Shown here: positions 8,963 to 17,343 of the stretch, piece after piece
How positions within the stretch are numbered: the first letter of the stretch is position 1
Layout: every line of letters starts with the position of its first letter
DNA from: RYN-230 sp963844695
GTDB lineage: Bacteria; Actinomycetota; Actinomycetes; Streptosporangiales; Streptosporangiaceae
Direction: 5' to 3'
DNA: 64,000 bases
Assembly (NCBI GenBank): GCA_963844695.1
Contig: CAWJPL010000002.1
Location: 1 to 64,000 of the forward strand
The notes under the pieces: model-generated
The model's database searches: none
What the model was told of the DNA's origin: nothing
The model's input: the letters and a program-made list of their open reading frames with translations, nothing else
Program-made: the position numbers and the translations under genes

Positions 8963-9030
8963 TCACGTAGCACGCTGATCACCAGATGCATGGCTGCGGT
9001 GACCCGGTTACCGGGTGACTGCGGCGCAGG

Positions 9031-9054
9031 GGGCGCCGGCCACGGCCGGCGCCC
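9031..9054. terminator. Bidirectional hairpin between convergent genes
   Basis: A perfect 11-bp GC stem (GGGCGCCGGCC with its complement) has a 2-nt centre. It lies between the rightward secreted-protein copies and the leftward NmrA-like gene. There is no U-tract, as is common in high-GC actinomycetes. A smaller dyad, ACCCGGTTACCGGGT, precedes it at 9002-9016. Confidence 0.6.
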
Positions 9055-9061
9055 TTCCGCG

Positions 9062-9928
9062 TCAGGCGAATTCCGCGCGGTACTCGTGGAGGAACTCGGC
9101 TACCGGGTGTGGGGGACGGCCGGTGATCTGCTGGAAGGTGCCGGTCGTGTAGTCGTTCTCGCCGGCGAGGATCGCCCACTCACGCGTGATCAGCAGCTCA
9201 GCCGTCCCCGCCGGTATCCCGGCGCCGGTGAGGCGCTCGAGGAACTGCCGCTCGGCCGCGACCCGGAAGGTGACGGGCTCGCCGAGTTCCGCCGAAAGCA
9301 GCTCGAGCGCCTCCGGCCACGACATGGGGACCGGTCCGGTCAGGTCGTGGTGCGCGCCCCAGAGCGCCGGGTCGGTGAGCACGCGCAGCCCGGCCTCGGC
9401 CGCGTCGCGATAGTCGATCAAGGCCATGCGGCCGCTGCCGGCCAGGCCGGTCCAGGTGCGCGAGGCGCGCACCTCGCGCGCCGCGGCGAGCAGCGACGCG
9501 GAGAAGATCGCGGGGCGGATCGTCGAGTACGGCACCGCGGTCGAGGCGGCGAACTGGTCGATGCTGTAGTGGGCTCGCTGGTTGATCCCCAGTGAGTCCG
9601 CCGAGGTGTTGAGCACCGAGAGGCGGGTGACCTGCTCGATCGAGGGGATCCCGGCGGCGGCGCCGATCGCGGTCCGCTGCAGGACACCCTCGATCCCGGT
9701 TGATCCCATCGCGATGAACAACGTGCGGACCCCGTCAAATGCCTCGGTAAGGTCGCGCGGGTCGTCCAGGCGGGTGGGACGGATGTGCAGCCCGCCGGGT
9801 TCGCCGAAGGCGCGGCGGGCTTTGCCGGGGTCGCGGACGAGCGCGGTGACCGCATCGCCGCGCGCGAGTACGCCCCGGACGATCTCGCTGCCGACGCGGC
9901 CGGTCGCGCCGATCACTGCGGTGGTCAT
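9062..9928 (-). CDS. NmrA-like NAD(P)-binding oxidoreductase
   Basis: A 288-residue atypical short-chain dehydrogenase/NmrA-type protein. It starts MTTAVIGATGRVG, with the glycine-rich Rossmann motif GATGRVGSEIVRG, then ALVRDPGKARRAF and an NQRAHYSIDQF segment near the usual Tyr-Lys area. Such proteins are redox sensors or NAD(P)H:quinone reductases (QorB-like). The ATG at 9928 is chosen because AGGAGA lies at the correct spacing; a longer frame starting at 9991 lacks one. Divergent from the anchored secreted protein at 10089. Confidence 0.82.
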   Translation of the reverse strand: MTTAVIGATGRVGSEIVRGVLARGDAVTALVRDPGKARRAFGEPGGLHIRPTRLDDPRDLTEAFDGVRTLFIAMGSTGIEGVLQRTAIGAAAGIPSIEQVTRLSVLNTSADSLGINQRAHYSIDQFAASTAVPYSTIRPAIFSASLLAAAREVRASRTWTGLAGSGRMALIDYRDAAEAGLRVLTDPALWGAHHDLTGPVPMSWPEALELLSAELGEPVTFRVAAERQFLERLTGAGIPAGTAELLITREWAILAGENDYTTGTFQQITGRPPHPVAEFLHEYRAEFA

Positions 9929-10030
9929 CGAATCTCCTAGCCCCTGCCATTGATGATCTTTAGTACCCCGTGCGCTCATGACGCTAATCACCTCGTCCGC
10001 ACATGACTTTGGGCTAGGGTTTCACTACTA

Positions 10031-10053
10031 AAAGTAAGTCCAGTGAAAGTAAG
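10031..10053. repeat. 15-bp-spaced direct repeat in the 9928/10089 divergent promoter
   Basis: AAAGTAAG occurs at 10031-10038 and 10046-10053, each followed by a related T/G-C/T-CAG tail (AAAGTAAGTCCAG and AAAGTAAGGTCAG). The AT-rich element stands out in a GC-rich region and lies 36 nt before the GGGGGAC ribosome site gene start at 10089. It may be an activator or repressor site. Confidence 0.35.
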
Positions 10054-10088
10054 GTCAGCGCCTTAAAATGTCCTGCGGGGGACGGCCG

Positions 10089-10826
10089 ATGAATCGGATG
10101 ATCCGTGGCGCGGCCGGGCTGGCCGGACCGCTGGCCCTGGTGGCCGGGCTGCTGGCGGCGACCGCGCCGTCGGCGGCAGCCAGCGCGCCGGTCAACCAGT
10201 CCTACGCGCTCAACGCGGTCGGGCATTTCAGCGCCCAGACGGTCGGTCAGGCCACCTATTCCGGCGGCTCGCCGGTGATCCTGCCCAACGTGGATACCGC
10301 GGGGATCCTGCGCACCGGGATCATCACCGACACGGCGGGCGCGGTCAGCGCCTCGTCGAGGATCCCGGCCCTGGCCGTGGTCCTGCCCGGACACGGCTCG
10401 CTGCGCGCGGCGGCCGTCTCGTCGTCGTGCTTGTTCAACCGGAAGACCGGCGTGGTGACCGGGACCAGCAGCATCACCGGCGGGCAGATCACCAGGCCCG
10501 GCGGCCGGACGATCGCCCTGCCGGCCCACCCGGCGCCGAACACCCGGGTGGTCGTCCGCGATCTCGCGGTGATCATCTTGAACCGGCAGTACACCGGGCC
10601 GCGCGGGACGCTCACCGCGGAAGCGCTGTGGGTCCGGATGCGGCTCCCGCACCGGCAGAAGCTCGTGCTGGCCACCTCGGTCTGCGTCCGGGCCGACCTG
10701 GCCGCTACCCCGCCGGTCAGCGGCGCGACGATACGGCTCACCCTGGGAGGACTGGGCCTGGTGGTGCTCGGCGGGATCGCCTACCTGCTCACCAGGCGCC
10801 GCCGCAAGATGGCCGCCCCAGCGTAG
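10089..10826 (+). CDS. Membrane-anchored secreted protein related to 7650-8263
   Basis: A 245-residue protein. Signal peptide is about residues 1-32 (NRMIRGAAGLAGPLAL...AAASA). The central domain shares the pattern of the tandem pair at 7650/8309: YALNAVGHF, VSSSCLFN, HPAPNTRVVVRDLAVIILNRQ and a late Cys. It differs by a C-terminal membrane helix (LTLGGLGLVVLGGIAYLL) and a basic stop-transfer tail (TRRRRK), so it stays on the cell surface. The ATG at 10089 is preferred over that at 10068 because a GGGGGAC ribosome site precedes it. Family name (choice-of-anchor P-like) is by pattern only. Confidence 0.72.
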   Translation: MNRMIRGAAGLAGPLALVAGLLAATAPSAAASAPVNQSYALNAVGHFSAQTVGQATYSGGSPVILPNVDTAGILRTGIITDTAGAVSASSRIPALAVVLPGHGSLRAAAVSSSCLFNRKTGVVTGTSSITGGQITRPGGRTIALPAHPAPNTRVVVRDLAVIILNRQYTGPRGTLTAEALWVRMRLPHRQKLVLATSVCVRADLAATPPVSGATIRLTLGGLGLVVLGGIAYLLTRRRRKMAAPA

Positions 10827-10872
10827 TCACGCCCGCGGGCGGGCCCGGTCCAGGTAGCTGAGGCCAGAGCCC

Positions 10873-11579
10873 TCAGGCCAGGCAGCGCAGCGCGTCCCGG
10901 AGCGCGGGCTCGATCGGGTAGGTATCAGGCAGCCGGCCGACCGTGGCCTCGACGAAGTCCTCCGGGGACAGTTCGGTCTCGAGGCTGTCCAGTTGCACGA
11001 CAAGGTTGTCGTTGCGGATCCAGGTTTTGACTGGGGCGTCCTGCTCGGTCAGCGCGAACCGGCCGAAGCTGACCCGCCACGCAGTGCGCCCGGGCCGTTC
11101 GCCTGGTGCCACCGGCGCGCCCACGTCGTCCGCGTGGGTGGCGAATTCGGAGCAGTAGTGGAAGGCCTGCAGGCCGGCCGGGTAGGGCCGGCCGCCGTGG
11201 TCAGCGGTGCGTCGCGGCCGAGCGTGGTCATCCGGTGCCGGGTCTCGCCGTTGGCGTCCCGCCATTCGGCCAGCACCTCGCTGACCGGAAGGCCGCGGCG
11301 CTGGCGGACACACCACTGGTTGAACTCGTCGTAGCCGCCGGTGATGCCCGCGGCGCGCACAGTGGCCCGGAAGGTCTCGAGGTCGCCGTTGAGGCAGGCG
11401 TGGTTGTACAGCTCCTCACCGGCCAGATGGGACAAGACGTCACGGACGGTCCAGCCCGGGCACCGGGAGGGCCGCTCCCAGTAGGCCTCGTCGAGCCCGG
11501 AGAAGAAATGGTCAAGCCTCGCCGCTTCCACATCAAATATGCCGAATTGGTTCAGCCCGGCCAATGCCGTCGTGTCCAT
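10873..11579 (-). CDS. Maleylpyruvate isomerase-type mycothiol-dependent enzyme (frameshift)
   Basis: DinB-like four-helix metalloenzyme of the MDMPI N-domain family, usually mycothiol S-transferases or isomerases. The N part has RCPGWTVRDVLSHLAGEE with a metal His. The C part, in the next frame, has FHYCSEFATHADDVGAP with the second metal-binding E/H group and ends at 10873. The frames join near 11205, between LGRDAPLT and GGRPYPAGL, so one indel breaks the gene. Substrate unknown. ATG at 11579 gives the usual family N terminus. Confidence 0.8.
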
Positions 11580-11867
11580 GACATGCCTTCCGCGGCCTCA
11601 GGTCTGGATCGTCACCGGTAAGTCAATCACTGCAGGCCGGGCACCTGAGGCATCTTCCAGCCTGGGAGCGGCGCCGCGAAGCCGCCATTTCGGATTTGCC
11701 GGGCGAGATCACGGCCCACTGCCCCGCTGCTTCCCGAATCCCACTGACCATGTCAGCGACGTGCCGAGCTCCTGACGGACTGGTGACCGCCCGTGGCGTG
11801 GGATACGTTACTCCTTGAATTTCTTCAAGCGCTATGAGTAGTAGGGTCAAGCTGCGACTAATCCTGT
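11580..11867. other. 288-nt non-coding stretch
   Basis: Lies between the leftward MDMPI gene and the small rightward ORF. A 107-codon open frame on the minus strand (11623-11946) has poor codon bias and no recognised domain. AT-rich segments near 11800-11860 are the likely promoter area. No clear operator is seen. Confidence 0.4.
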
Positions 11868-12161
11868 ATGGCGGCTCCAGTTGTGGAAGCACCGAGTGGC
11901 TGCGTCGGGTTCCGGCGGCCGGTCCCGCGCGTCGTCCTGGTGGCACTGGCCGTGCTCGTCGCTGCCGTCGGCTTGACGATCGGCGGCTACCTGTACATCA
12001 ACCACGTGGCGGCCGGCGTCGCGCCGGGTCCGGGTGATGTTCGCTCCCTCGAAGACCCCGACCGCGCCCCGCTGAGTCCAAGCGGTCGGTGGCTGCCGGT
12101 GACGGCGCTTCGGCGCCGTCACCGGCAGCCAGCACCATTCCCTCTGGTCACCCCGGGGTGA
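11868..12161 (+). CDS. Possible small membrane protein (uncertain)
   Basis: A 97-codon ORF with a likely membrane helix at about residues 20-45 (RVVLVALAVLVAAVGLTIGGYL) followed by a Gly/Pro-rich part. No ribosome site is visible before the ATG, and the last 24 codons run through the strong hairpin at 12091-12130, which would be odd for a real gene. A frameshift in the 3' half is possible. I do not recognise a family. Confidence 0.3.
   Translation: MAAPVVEAPSGCVGFRRPVPRVVLVALAVLVAAVGLTIGGYLYINHVAAGVAPGPGDVRSLEDPDRAPLSPSGRWLPVTALRRRHRQPAPFPLVTPG
12091..12130 (+). terminator. Perfect 18-bp hairpin with TTCG loop
   Basis: GGCTGCCGGTGACGGCGC, then TTCG, then the exact complement. The UUCG tetraloop is the most stable RNA loop class. 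No T-tract follows. It sits in front of the SGNH hydrolase promoter and would end transcription from the left. Confidence 0.75.
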
Positions 12162-12265
12162 GGCGCCTGCCCACCCCTGCCCCTAAGGTCCCCGCGTAAG
12201 GAAGGGGCACGGACGGGGGCGTTGCGGGTCACGGCGCACAATGGGTGTGAGGAGTAGGAGGGTAC

Positions 12266-13087
12266 GTGACCATGGAGATTCGCTCCTACGTTGCGCTCGG
12301 GGACAGTTTCACCGAAGGGCTCAACGATCCGACCGCGATAGGCGGCGGCTACCGGGGCTGGGCGGACCGCTTCGCGGAGCACCTCGCCAGCGCCCAGCCG
12401 GGCCTGTGCTACGCCAACCTGGCTGTGCGCGGGAAGACCCTGGGCCAGGTCGTGGACGAGCAGGTCCCGCAGGCCATCGCGTTCCGGCCGGACCTGGTCA
12501 GCCTCGCCGCAGGCGGCAACGACATGCTCCGCCCGGGCTCGGACCCGGACGCCCTGGCTGAGGCGTTCGACGAGGTGATCCGGGCCCTGCAGCAGGCGGG
12601 CTGCCCGGTGCTCATGTTCACCGGCTTTGATCCCCGGTTCCCGGTCCTGCGGCTGATCCGGGGGAAGGTCGCGGCGTTCAACATGCACCTGCGGTCCATC
12701 GCCGACCGGCACCAGTGCCAGCTGGTCAACCTGTGGTCGATGAGCGTGCTGCGCGATCCGCGCGCGTGGAGTGCCGACCGGCTGCACATGAACTCCGAAG
12801 GTCACCGCCGGGTGGCCCTGCGGGCCTGCGAGGTCATGGGCGTCCCCGTGGAGGAGGACTGGCGCGAGCCCTGGCCGCCGCTGGACCAGCCCTCCCGCGC
12901 TGCGGCGGTGGACTGGCTGTCCGCGCGGCGCATGGATGCTCGCTGGCTGCGCGTGTATGCCGCCCCTTGGCTAAGCCGCCGCATCCGCGGCCGCTCCTCC
13001 GGCGACGGGATACTGCCCAAGCGCCCGCAGCTGCGGCCGCTGGCCGAGGCCGCCAGTCGGCGGCCGCGGACTAGTAGCAGAGTGTAG
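12266..13087 (+). CDS. SGNH/GDSL-type lipase/esterase
   Basis: A 273-residue hydrolase with GTG start and GGAGGG ribosome site. Block I is ALGDSFTEG with the nucleophile Ser, block III is AAGGNDM, and block V is DRLHMNSEGH with the Asp-x-x-His pair. These form the SGNH catalytic set acting on acyl esters. No signal peptide, so it is probably cytoplasmic. The C-terminal 70 residues are basic and outside the fold. Substrate unknown. Confidence 0.9.
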   Translation: MTMEIRSYVALGDSFTEGLNDPTAIGGGYRGWADRFAEHLASAQPGLCYANLAVRGKTLGQVVDEQVPQAIAFRPDLVSLAAGGNDMLRPGSDPDALAEAFDEVIRALQQAGCPVLMFTGFDPRFPVLRLIRGKVAAFNMHLRSIADRHQCQLVNLWSMSVLRDPRAWSADRLHMNSEGHRRVALRACEVMGVPVEEDWREPWPPLDQPSRAAAVDWLSARRMDARWLRVYAAPWLSRRIRGRSSGDGILPKRPQLRPLAEAASRRPRTSSRV

Positions 13088-13397
13088 CCATACTGTTACA
13101 TATTCCATTAGCTACCAAGGAACACTACCGACCAAGGAACACTAGGCCCGCACAGCCTCAACTTGCTCAGAGTAATACGACGGAATTCGTCCGGATATGT
13201 GGCCCCGAAAATGTGGTCCGCACAAAGAGGCTGTTTGACCCATACGTGGCCGCGGCCAGCGGCCGACTATGTGTTCCTGGGGATCTAGAAGTCCGACCCG
13301 ATCCTTCTGACTCTCAGTAGCTATAGTGTTACTATCAGTCGCCGAAGTATGGGGACGGAAGTAATTCCCAAAGGACTGAGAGTGGGAGATTCTGGTC
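13088..13397. other. 310-nt AT-richer intergenic region
   Basis: Noticeably richer in A/T than the surroundings. It holds the exact 14-bp direct repeat ACCAAGGAACACTA at 13114-13127 and 13131-13144, and a near-dyad AGTAGCTATAGTGTTACT near 13317. A minus-strand open frame (13142-13399) uses non-typical codons and is not accepted. It probably contains the promoter of the 13398 gene. Confidence 0.5.
13114..13144. repeat. Exact 14-bp direct repeat, period 17
   Basis: ACCAAGGAACACTA twice with 3 nt between, so the copies fall roughly 1.6 helical turns apart. Placed just after the SGNH gene stop and 254 nt before the next gene. Could be a regulator site or a small duplication scar. Confidence 0.5.
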
Positions 13398-14116
13398 ATG
13401 CCGCGCGCAAAGAGGTTCAGCCTCGCGCAGAAACTGGCTACCGTGGCTCTGGGGGCCAGTCACGCTGGCTATCGCTTATGCCGGGCAACTCCCCGCCCTA
13501 GCCTATGGGCCGCCGCCACCACCGCCGGTTGCTCCCGGCGGTTACCAGGCCGTCGTCACCAGCACGACGGTGGGGCCCGCCGGTGCCAGCATCGTCATCA
13601 ATATCGGTGCGTGCCGGGCCACCCTGACGGTGCCGCCCGGGACCTTCAGCACCCAGGTCCAGCTCACCATCACGGCGCCCAACGTGCGGGAAATCGGCGA
13701 CGCCGGCCATCCCGGCTACCGTGCCATCTGCGGGATCGGTATAGGCATCACGGTCAACGGCACGATCTACACCGGGACCTTCGGTCATCAGCTCACCCTG
13801 ACATTACGGGGTTCGCCATCAAGCATGGTGACCGGGTTGTGCTCTGGAACGGCACGAGTTTCGGGTTCGTCCCCGCCACGGTGTCCGGTATCGGGGTGCA
13901 GTTCAGCTTCACCGGGTCGGGCGAGGACTTCGCGGTCCTCGCGCCCCGCCGGGGCGGCCAGTACGTGGTCCCTCCGGGCGCGGTTAACGCCGCCGCCCCA
14001 GCAGCCACGGAACCCGGGAAGCGGTTCTCGCCAGCCTCTTCCTCACGCCCGCCGGTCTTTCTCCGGCCGGGATCGGGGTCCTGGCTCCCGAATGGCTGAC
14101 CGTCATCAGCCGCTGA
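13398..14116 (+). CDS. Secreted protein of unknown family, broken by three frameshifts
   Basis: Reassembled across frames, the product would start MPRAKRFSLAQKLATVALG, with a signal peptide running into LAIAYAGQLPALAYGPPPPPP. A beta-rich part follows (GASIVINIGACRATLTVPPGTF... ITVNGTIYTGTF), then GFAIKHGDRVVLWNG and SFTGSGEDFAVLAPR, ending ASLFLTPAGLSPAGIGVLAPEWLTVISR at 14116. Frames change near 13455 (a G5 run), 13801 and 14020. Two Cys fall in the middle domain. I do not recognise the family. It could be a cell-surface Ig-like protein. The hairpin at 14124 follows closely. Confidence 0.5.
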
Positions 14117-14123
14117 ACTAACA

Positions 14124-14152
14124 CGCGGGGCCGGTTCAATGCCGGCCCCGCG
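14124..14152 (+). terminator. Hairpin terminator after the 13398 gene
   Basis: An 11-bp GC stem (CGCGGGGCCGG and its complement) with loop TTCAATG, 7 nt after the stop at 14116. Confidence 0.7.
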
Positions 14153-14233
14153 ACGTGTTCACGCCCATCTTTGCCCTCGATAAGCCCGCTACCGCGACTC
14201 CCCATGTCGTGTCAATTGGAAGGAAAACCGGAT

Positions 14234-15133
14234 ATGGCGAGTGCCGCACGCCGCGCGACAGCGCTCATCGGGCTCACCGCGGCGGCGCTGGCCCTCGCAG
14301 CCTGCTCGGGAATCACTCGCCCGGCGAAAGCGAACGGCGCGGCCGCAGTCAGCATGGTGCCCCAGCGCATCCTGCGGGCTCCCGAAAGCCTCGTCTCCGC
14401 GACGCAGCCGCAGGCGAACGGCTCCATATGGATGCTGGCCGGCGAATCCAGCATGGGCCTGTTCGAGATGGACTCCTCGACCGGCCACCTCACCGGCAGC
14501 GTGTCGGTGAGTGACGCGGCGCGCTCGGTGGCCGAAACGTCCACCGGCGTCATCGGCCTGGCTCTGGGCACTTCCCGGACGGGCGCGCTGGAACTCCTGT
14601 CCAGCATCGGGAAAGTGACCAAGACCGTTCCGCTACCCGCGCCCGCGCGCCAGGTCGTGGTGGGCAGTGACGGCACCACGTTCTACGTGCTGACCGGTAC
14701 GGCCACCACCGCCAGCTTGATCATCGTGAGCTCTCGCGCCGGGCGGATCCAGGGCAGCGTCCCGATGCCGTCGGATGCCGTCTCGGTGGTCCCGGACGTT
14801 CCCGAGACCACCCTGTACGCCCTGCAGAGCAACGGGCTCGTCGACCAGATCGACATCACCGGGGGCAAGATCGTCGCCAAGTTCAAGGCGACGACCAAGG
14901 ACGACACGGCGCAGTCGATCGCGCTCAGCCCGGACGGCAGCACGCTCTACGTCCTGAAGCAGGCGGACGGGGTGTCCAACATCGCCGCCGTGAATATCGC
15001 GACGGAGGCGGTCACGAAGGTTCTGCCGGCGCCGAGTCACTGTGTCGGGATATTCGTCTCCTCTGGCGGAGACCAGCTCTACGAACTGGTGGGGACAGCT
15101 AGATATGGGAACATCCAGGTCTTCGCGGCCTAG
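14234..15133 (+). CDS. Lipoprotein with beta-propeller-like repeats
   Basis: ATG at 14234 follows a GGAAGG ribosome site; a longer frame from 14171 lacks one. The lipobox is LALAAC with C24 as the lipidated residue, so it is anchored outside the membrane. About residues 40-298 contain repeated strands such as GLFEMDSSTGHLTGSV, QIDITGGKIVAKFK and IALSPDGSTLYVLKQADG, typical of YVTN-type beta-propeller lipoproteins. Role unknown. It sits directly before two large membrane glycosyltransferase-like genes on the same strand and may work with them at the cell surface. Confidence 0.75.
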   Translation: MASAARRATALIGLTAAALALAACSGITRPAKANGAAAVSMVPQRILRAPESLVSATQPQANGSIWMLAGESSMGLFEMDSSTGHLTGSVSVSDAARSVAETSTGVIGLALGTSRTGALELLSSIGKVTKTVPLPAPARQVVVGSDGTTFYVLTGTATTASLIIVSSRAGRIQGSVPMPSDAVSVVPDVPETTLYALQSNGLVDQIDITGGKIVAKFKATTKDDTAQSIALSPDGSTLYVLKQADGVSNIAAVNIATEAVTKVLPAPSHCVGIFVSSGGDQLYELVGTARYGNIQVFAA

Positions 15134-15296
15134 CCCGGCGCAGGCCGCGAGGCGATGAGTTTCCCGGCCGGACGACACCGATCCACGGGTTACCGGGTCG
15201 CCGGCTCAGACCGGCTACCTGGTCTGCTCGGCGACCGTGCCCGGCCGCCTGGCCCGCCTGCGTGGCCTGGGTGCCACCGTGGGGCCCGGCGGCTTG

Positions 15297-17330
15297 ATGA
15301 GCCACGGCGAGGCTGACGGCGATGCCACCGCCTGGACCGAGCAGACGCTCCGGACGCTCGCGGCGGTCTTCCTCGTCACCTGGTCGTTCCGGCTGGCCGG
15401 CTACCTGACCTTCGGGACCTGGGTGGCCGTCCCGGTCGCGCTCATGGGCCTGACCGGGCTGCTGGCCCTGGTGACGGCCTGGCTGCCCCGGGGGACCCTG
15501 GCCAGCCGCCGCCAGCGCCAGATCGACCTGGCCGTCCTGGCCGCCGTCATCGTCGCCCTGGCCATCTGGTCTTACTTCCAGATCTACATCGCCCCCGACT
15601 ACGGCACCGACGAGATCGCCTTCGACCAGTACGCGGCCCAGCTGGCGCTGCACGGCGTCAACCCGTACCTGCACTCCATGGCGGCGGCGTTCCCGCTCTT
15701 CCACGTCTCGCCCAACGGCTACACGTTCCTGCTGAACGGCCAGGCGGTCACGAACCTGTCCTACCCGGCGCTCGCGTTCGAGCAGTACCTGCCGTTGCTC
15801 GCGATGGGCATCACCACCCAGGCCGCGGTCTGGACCGACGTCGCGGCCTGGGCGCTCGGCGCGGTAGTGCTCTACGCGGTGCTGCCCAGGAAGCTGGCGC
15901 CGCTGGCGGCCATCGTGGTCAGCCTCGACGTGTTCACCGGGTACGCCGTCGGCGGCATCACCGACTTCCTGTTCATCCCGCTGCTGATCGGCGCGGCGGC
16001 CCGCTGGGACCGGTTCGCCTGGACCCGCGGGCCCGCCGCCTGGCGCGGCCCGGTCCTGATGGGCCTGGCCATGGCGGTCAAGCAGACCCCCTGGCTGATC
16101 GTCCCGTTCGTGGTGGCCGGCATCGTGCTGGAGTCACGGCGGCTGTGCGGCTGGACTCAGGGCCTCCGCGACGGCCTGCGGTATCTGGGCATCGCCGCCG
16201 TGGCGTTCCTGGTGCCGAACCTGCCGTACCTGCTGAACGCGCCCGGCGCATGGCTCAGCGGGATCCTCACCCCGGTCACCGCCCAGACCGTCCCGGCGGG
16301 CCAGGGCCTGGTCAGCCTCAGCCTGTCGCTGCCGCTGGGCGGCGGGTCGCTCCGGGACTTCAACCTCGCCGCCATCGTGGTCCTGGCGGCCCTGCTGGCC
16401 TGCTACCTGACCACCTACCCGGCGCTCAAGCCGGCCGCCTTCCTGCTCCCGTCGATCGCGCTGTTCTTCGCCACCCGTTCCTTCGGGAGCTACCTGGTCA
16501 CGCTGATCCCGGCGGCGGTGGCCGCCGCGGCGACCATCCAGCGCCCGCGGCTCTCCGCGTCCTGGCGGCACTGGAAATGGGTGTGCTCTGGCGCGGTGGC
16601 CGCCTGCGCCCTGGCCGTCTTTGCCGCGCTGACCAGCCCCAGCCCGCTGGTCATGTCCATCCAGTCGGTGCGCACCACCGGCCAGCTGGCCACCGTGGAC
16701 CAGGTGACCATGTCGGTCACGAACCACTCCGGCCACCGCCTGCGGCCTTCGTTCACCGTCGAGGACGGCATGTCGATGACGGCCTTCTGGCGCCGGGTGC
16801 ACGGTCCCCTCGCCCTGGGCCCGCACCAGGAAGCCCGGTACACGATCCAGGCGCCGAGCTATTTCGCGATGCCCTCGATCACCAACGGGTTCCAGATCCT
16901 GGCCTTCTCGCACGCGCCCCCCACGGTCAGCCGCACCGGCTCGTACGTGGCCAGCGTCTGGCGGACGGTGCTGCGGCCCTCGGCCATCAACCAGCCGGTC
17001 GCGCGGGGCCAGATGATCACCGTGCACGCCGAGATCGTCAACCGGCTCGACCAGCCGGTCCGGGCCGCAAACGTGCCCGTCTGGCTCGGCCAGGTCATCT
17101 ACGGGCAGGCCGGCACGATACCCAGCGAGGCGACCATCAACAACGGATACGGCGGGCAGACGCCTGTCTCAGCGCTGACCAACGCCCAGGGCGTCGCCAC
17201 GTTCACGATCACGCTCAGATCCCCGGTGGTGCCCCACGCCCCGGTCTACTTCGAGGCCAACCTGGTCAAGTCCGGCTCCGCCTACCCCTACGGCTACTCC
17301 CCGATCCTCGCGGTGAGGTTCCGCAAATGA
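15297..17330 (+). CDS. GT-C-type membrane glycosyltransferase-like protein with C-terminal Ig-like domains
   Basis: A 677-residue protein from the ATG at 15297; a GTG 60 nt upstream is also possible and neither has a strong ribosome site. About 10-12 hydrophobic spans fill residues 1-450. The first outside loop has DYGTDEIAFDQYA and HGVNPYLHSM, and a later span has MGLAMAVKQTPWLI, as in DUF2029/GT87 mannosyl- or arabinosyltransferases of mycolata-type envelopes. Residues 450-677 are outside-facing Ig-like domains (VTMSVTNHSGH; SALTNAQGVATFTITL), an unusual fusion. Probably transfers sugars from a polyprenyl donor. The acceptor is unknown. Confidence 0.72.
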   Translation: MSHGEADGDATAWTEQTLRTLAAVFLVTWSFRLAGYLTFGTWVAVPVALMGLTGLLALVTAWLPRGTLASRRQRQIDLAVLAAVIVALAIWSYFQIYIAPDYGTDEIAFDQYAAQLALHGVNPYLHSMAAAFPLFHVSPNGYTFLLNGQAVTNLSYPALAFEQYLPLLAMGITTQAAVWTDVAAWALGAVVLYAVLPRKLAPLAAIVVSLDVFTGYAVGGITDFLFIPLLIGAAARWDRFAWTRGPAAWRGPVLMGLAMAVKQTPWLIVPFVVAGIVLESRRLCGWTQGLRDGLRYLGIAAVAFLVPNLPYLLNAPGAWLSGILTPVTAQTVPAGQGLVSLSLSLPLGGGSLRDFNLAAIVVLAALLACYLTTYPALKPAAFLLPSIALFFATRSFGSYLVTLIPAAVAAAATIQRPRLSASWRHWKWVCSGAVAACALAVFAALTSPSPLVMSIQSVRTTGQLATVDQVTMSVTNHSGHRLRPSFTVEDGMSMTAFWRRVHGPLALGPHQEARYTIQAPSYFAMPSITNGFQILAFSHAPPTVSRTGSYVASVWRTVLRPSAINQPVARGQMITVHAEIVNRLDQPVRAANVPVWLGQVIYGQAGTIPSEATINNGYGGQTPVSALTNAQGVATFTITLRSPVVPHAPVYFEANLVKSGSAYPYGYSPILAVRFRK

Positions 17331-17343
17331 GAGCTGAGCATCG

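Noticed and set aside
11623..11946. 107-codon minus-strand ORF
   Set aside because: No family resemblance, no ribosome site, and the protein looks random.
13142..13399. 85-codon minus-strand ORF in the AT-rich spacer
   Set aside because: Codon third positions are not GC-rich as in real genes here, no ribosome site or domain is seen, and it spans the likely promoter of 13398.
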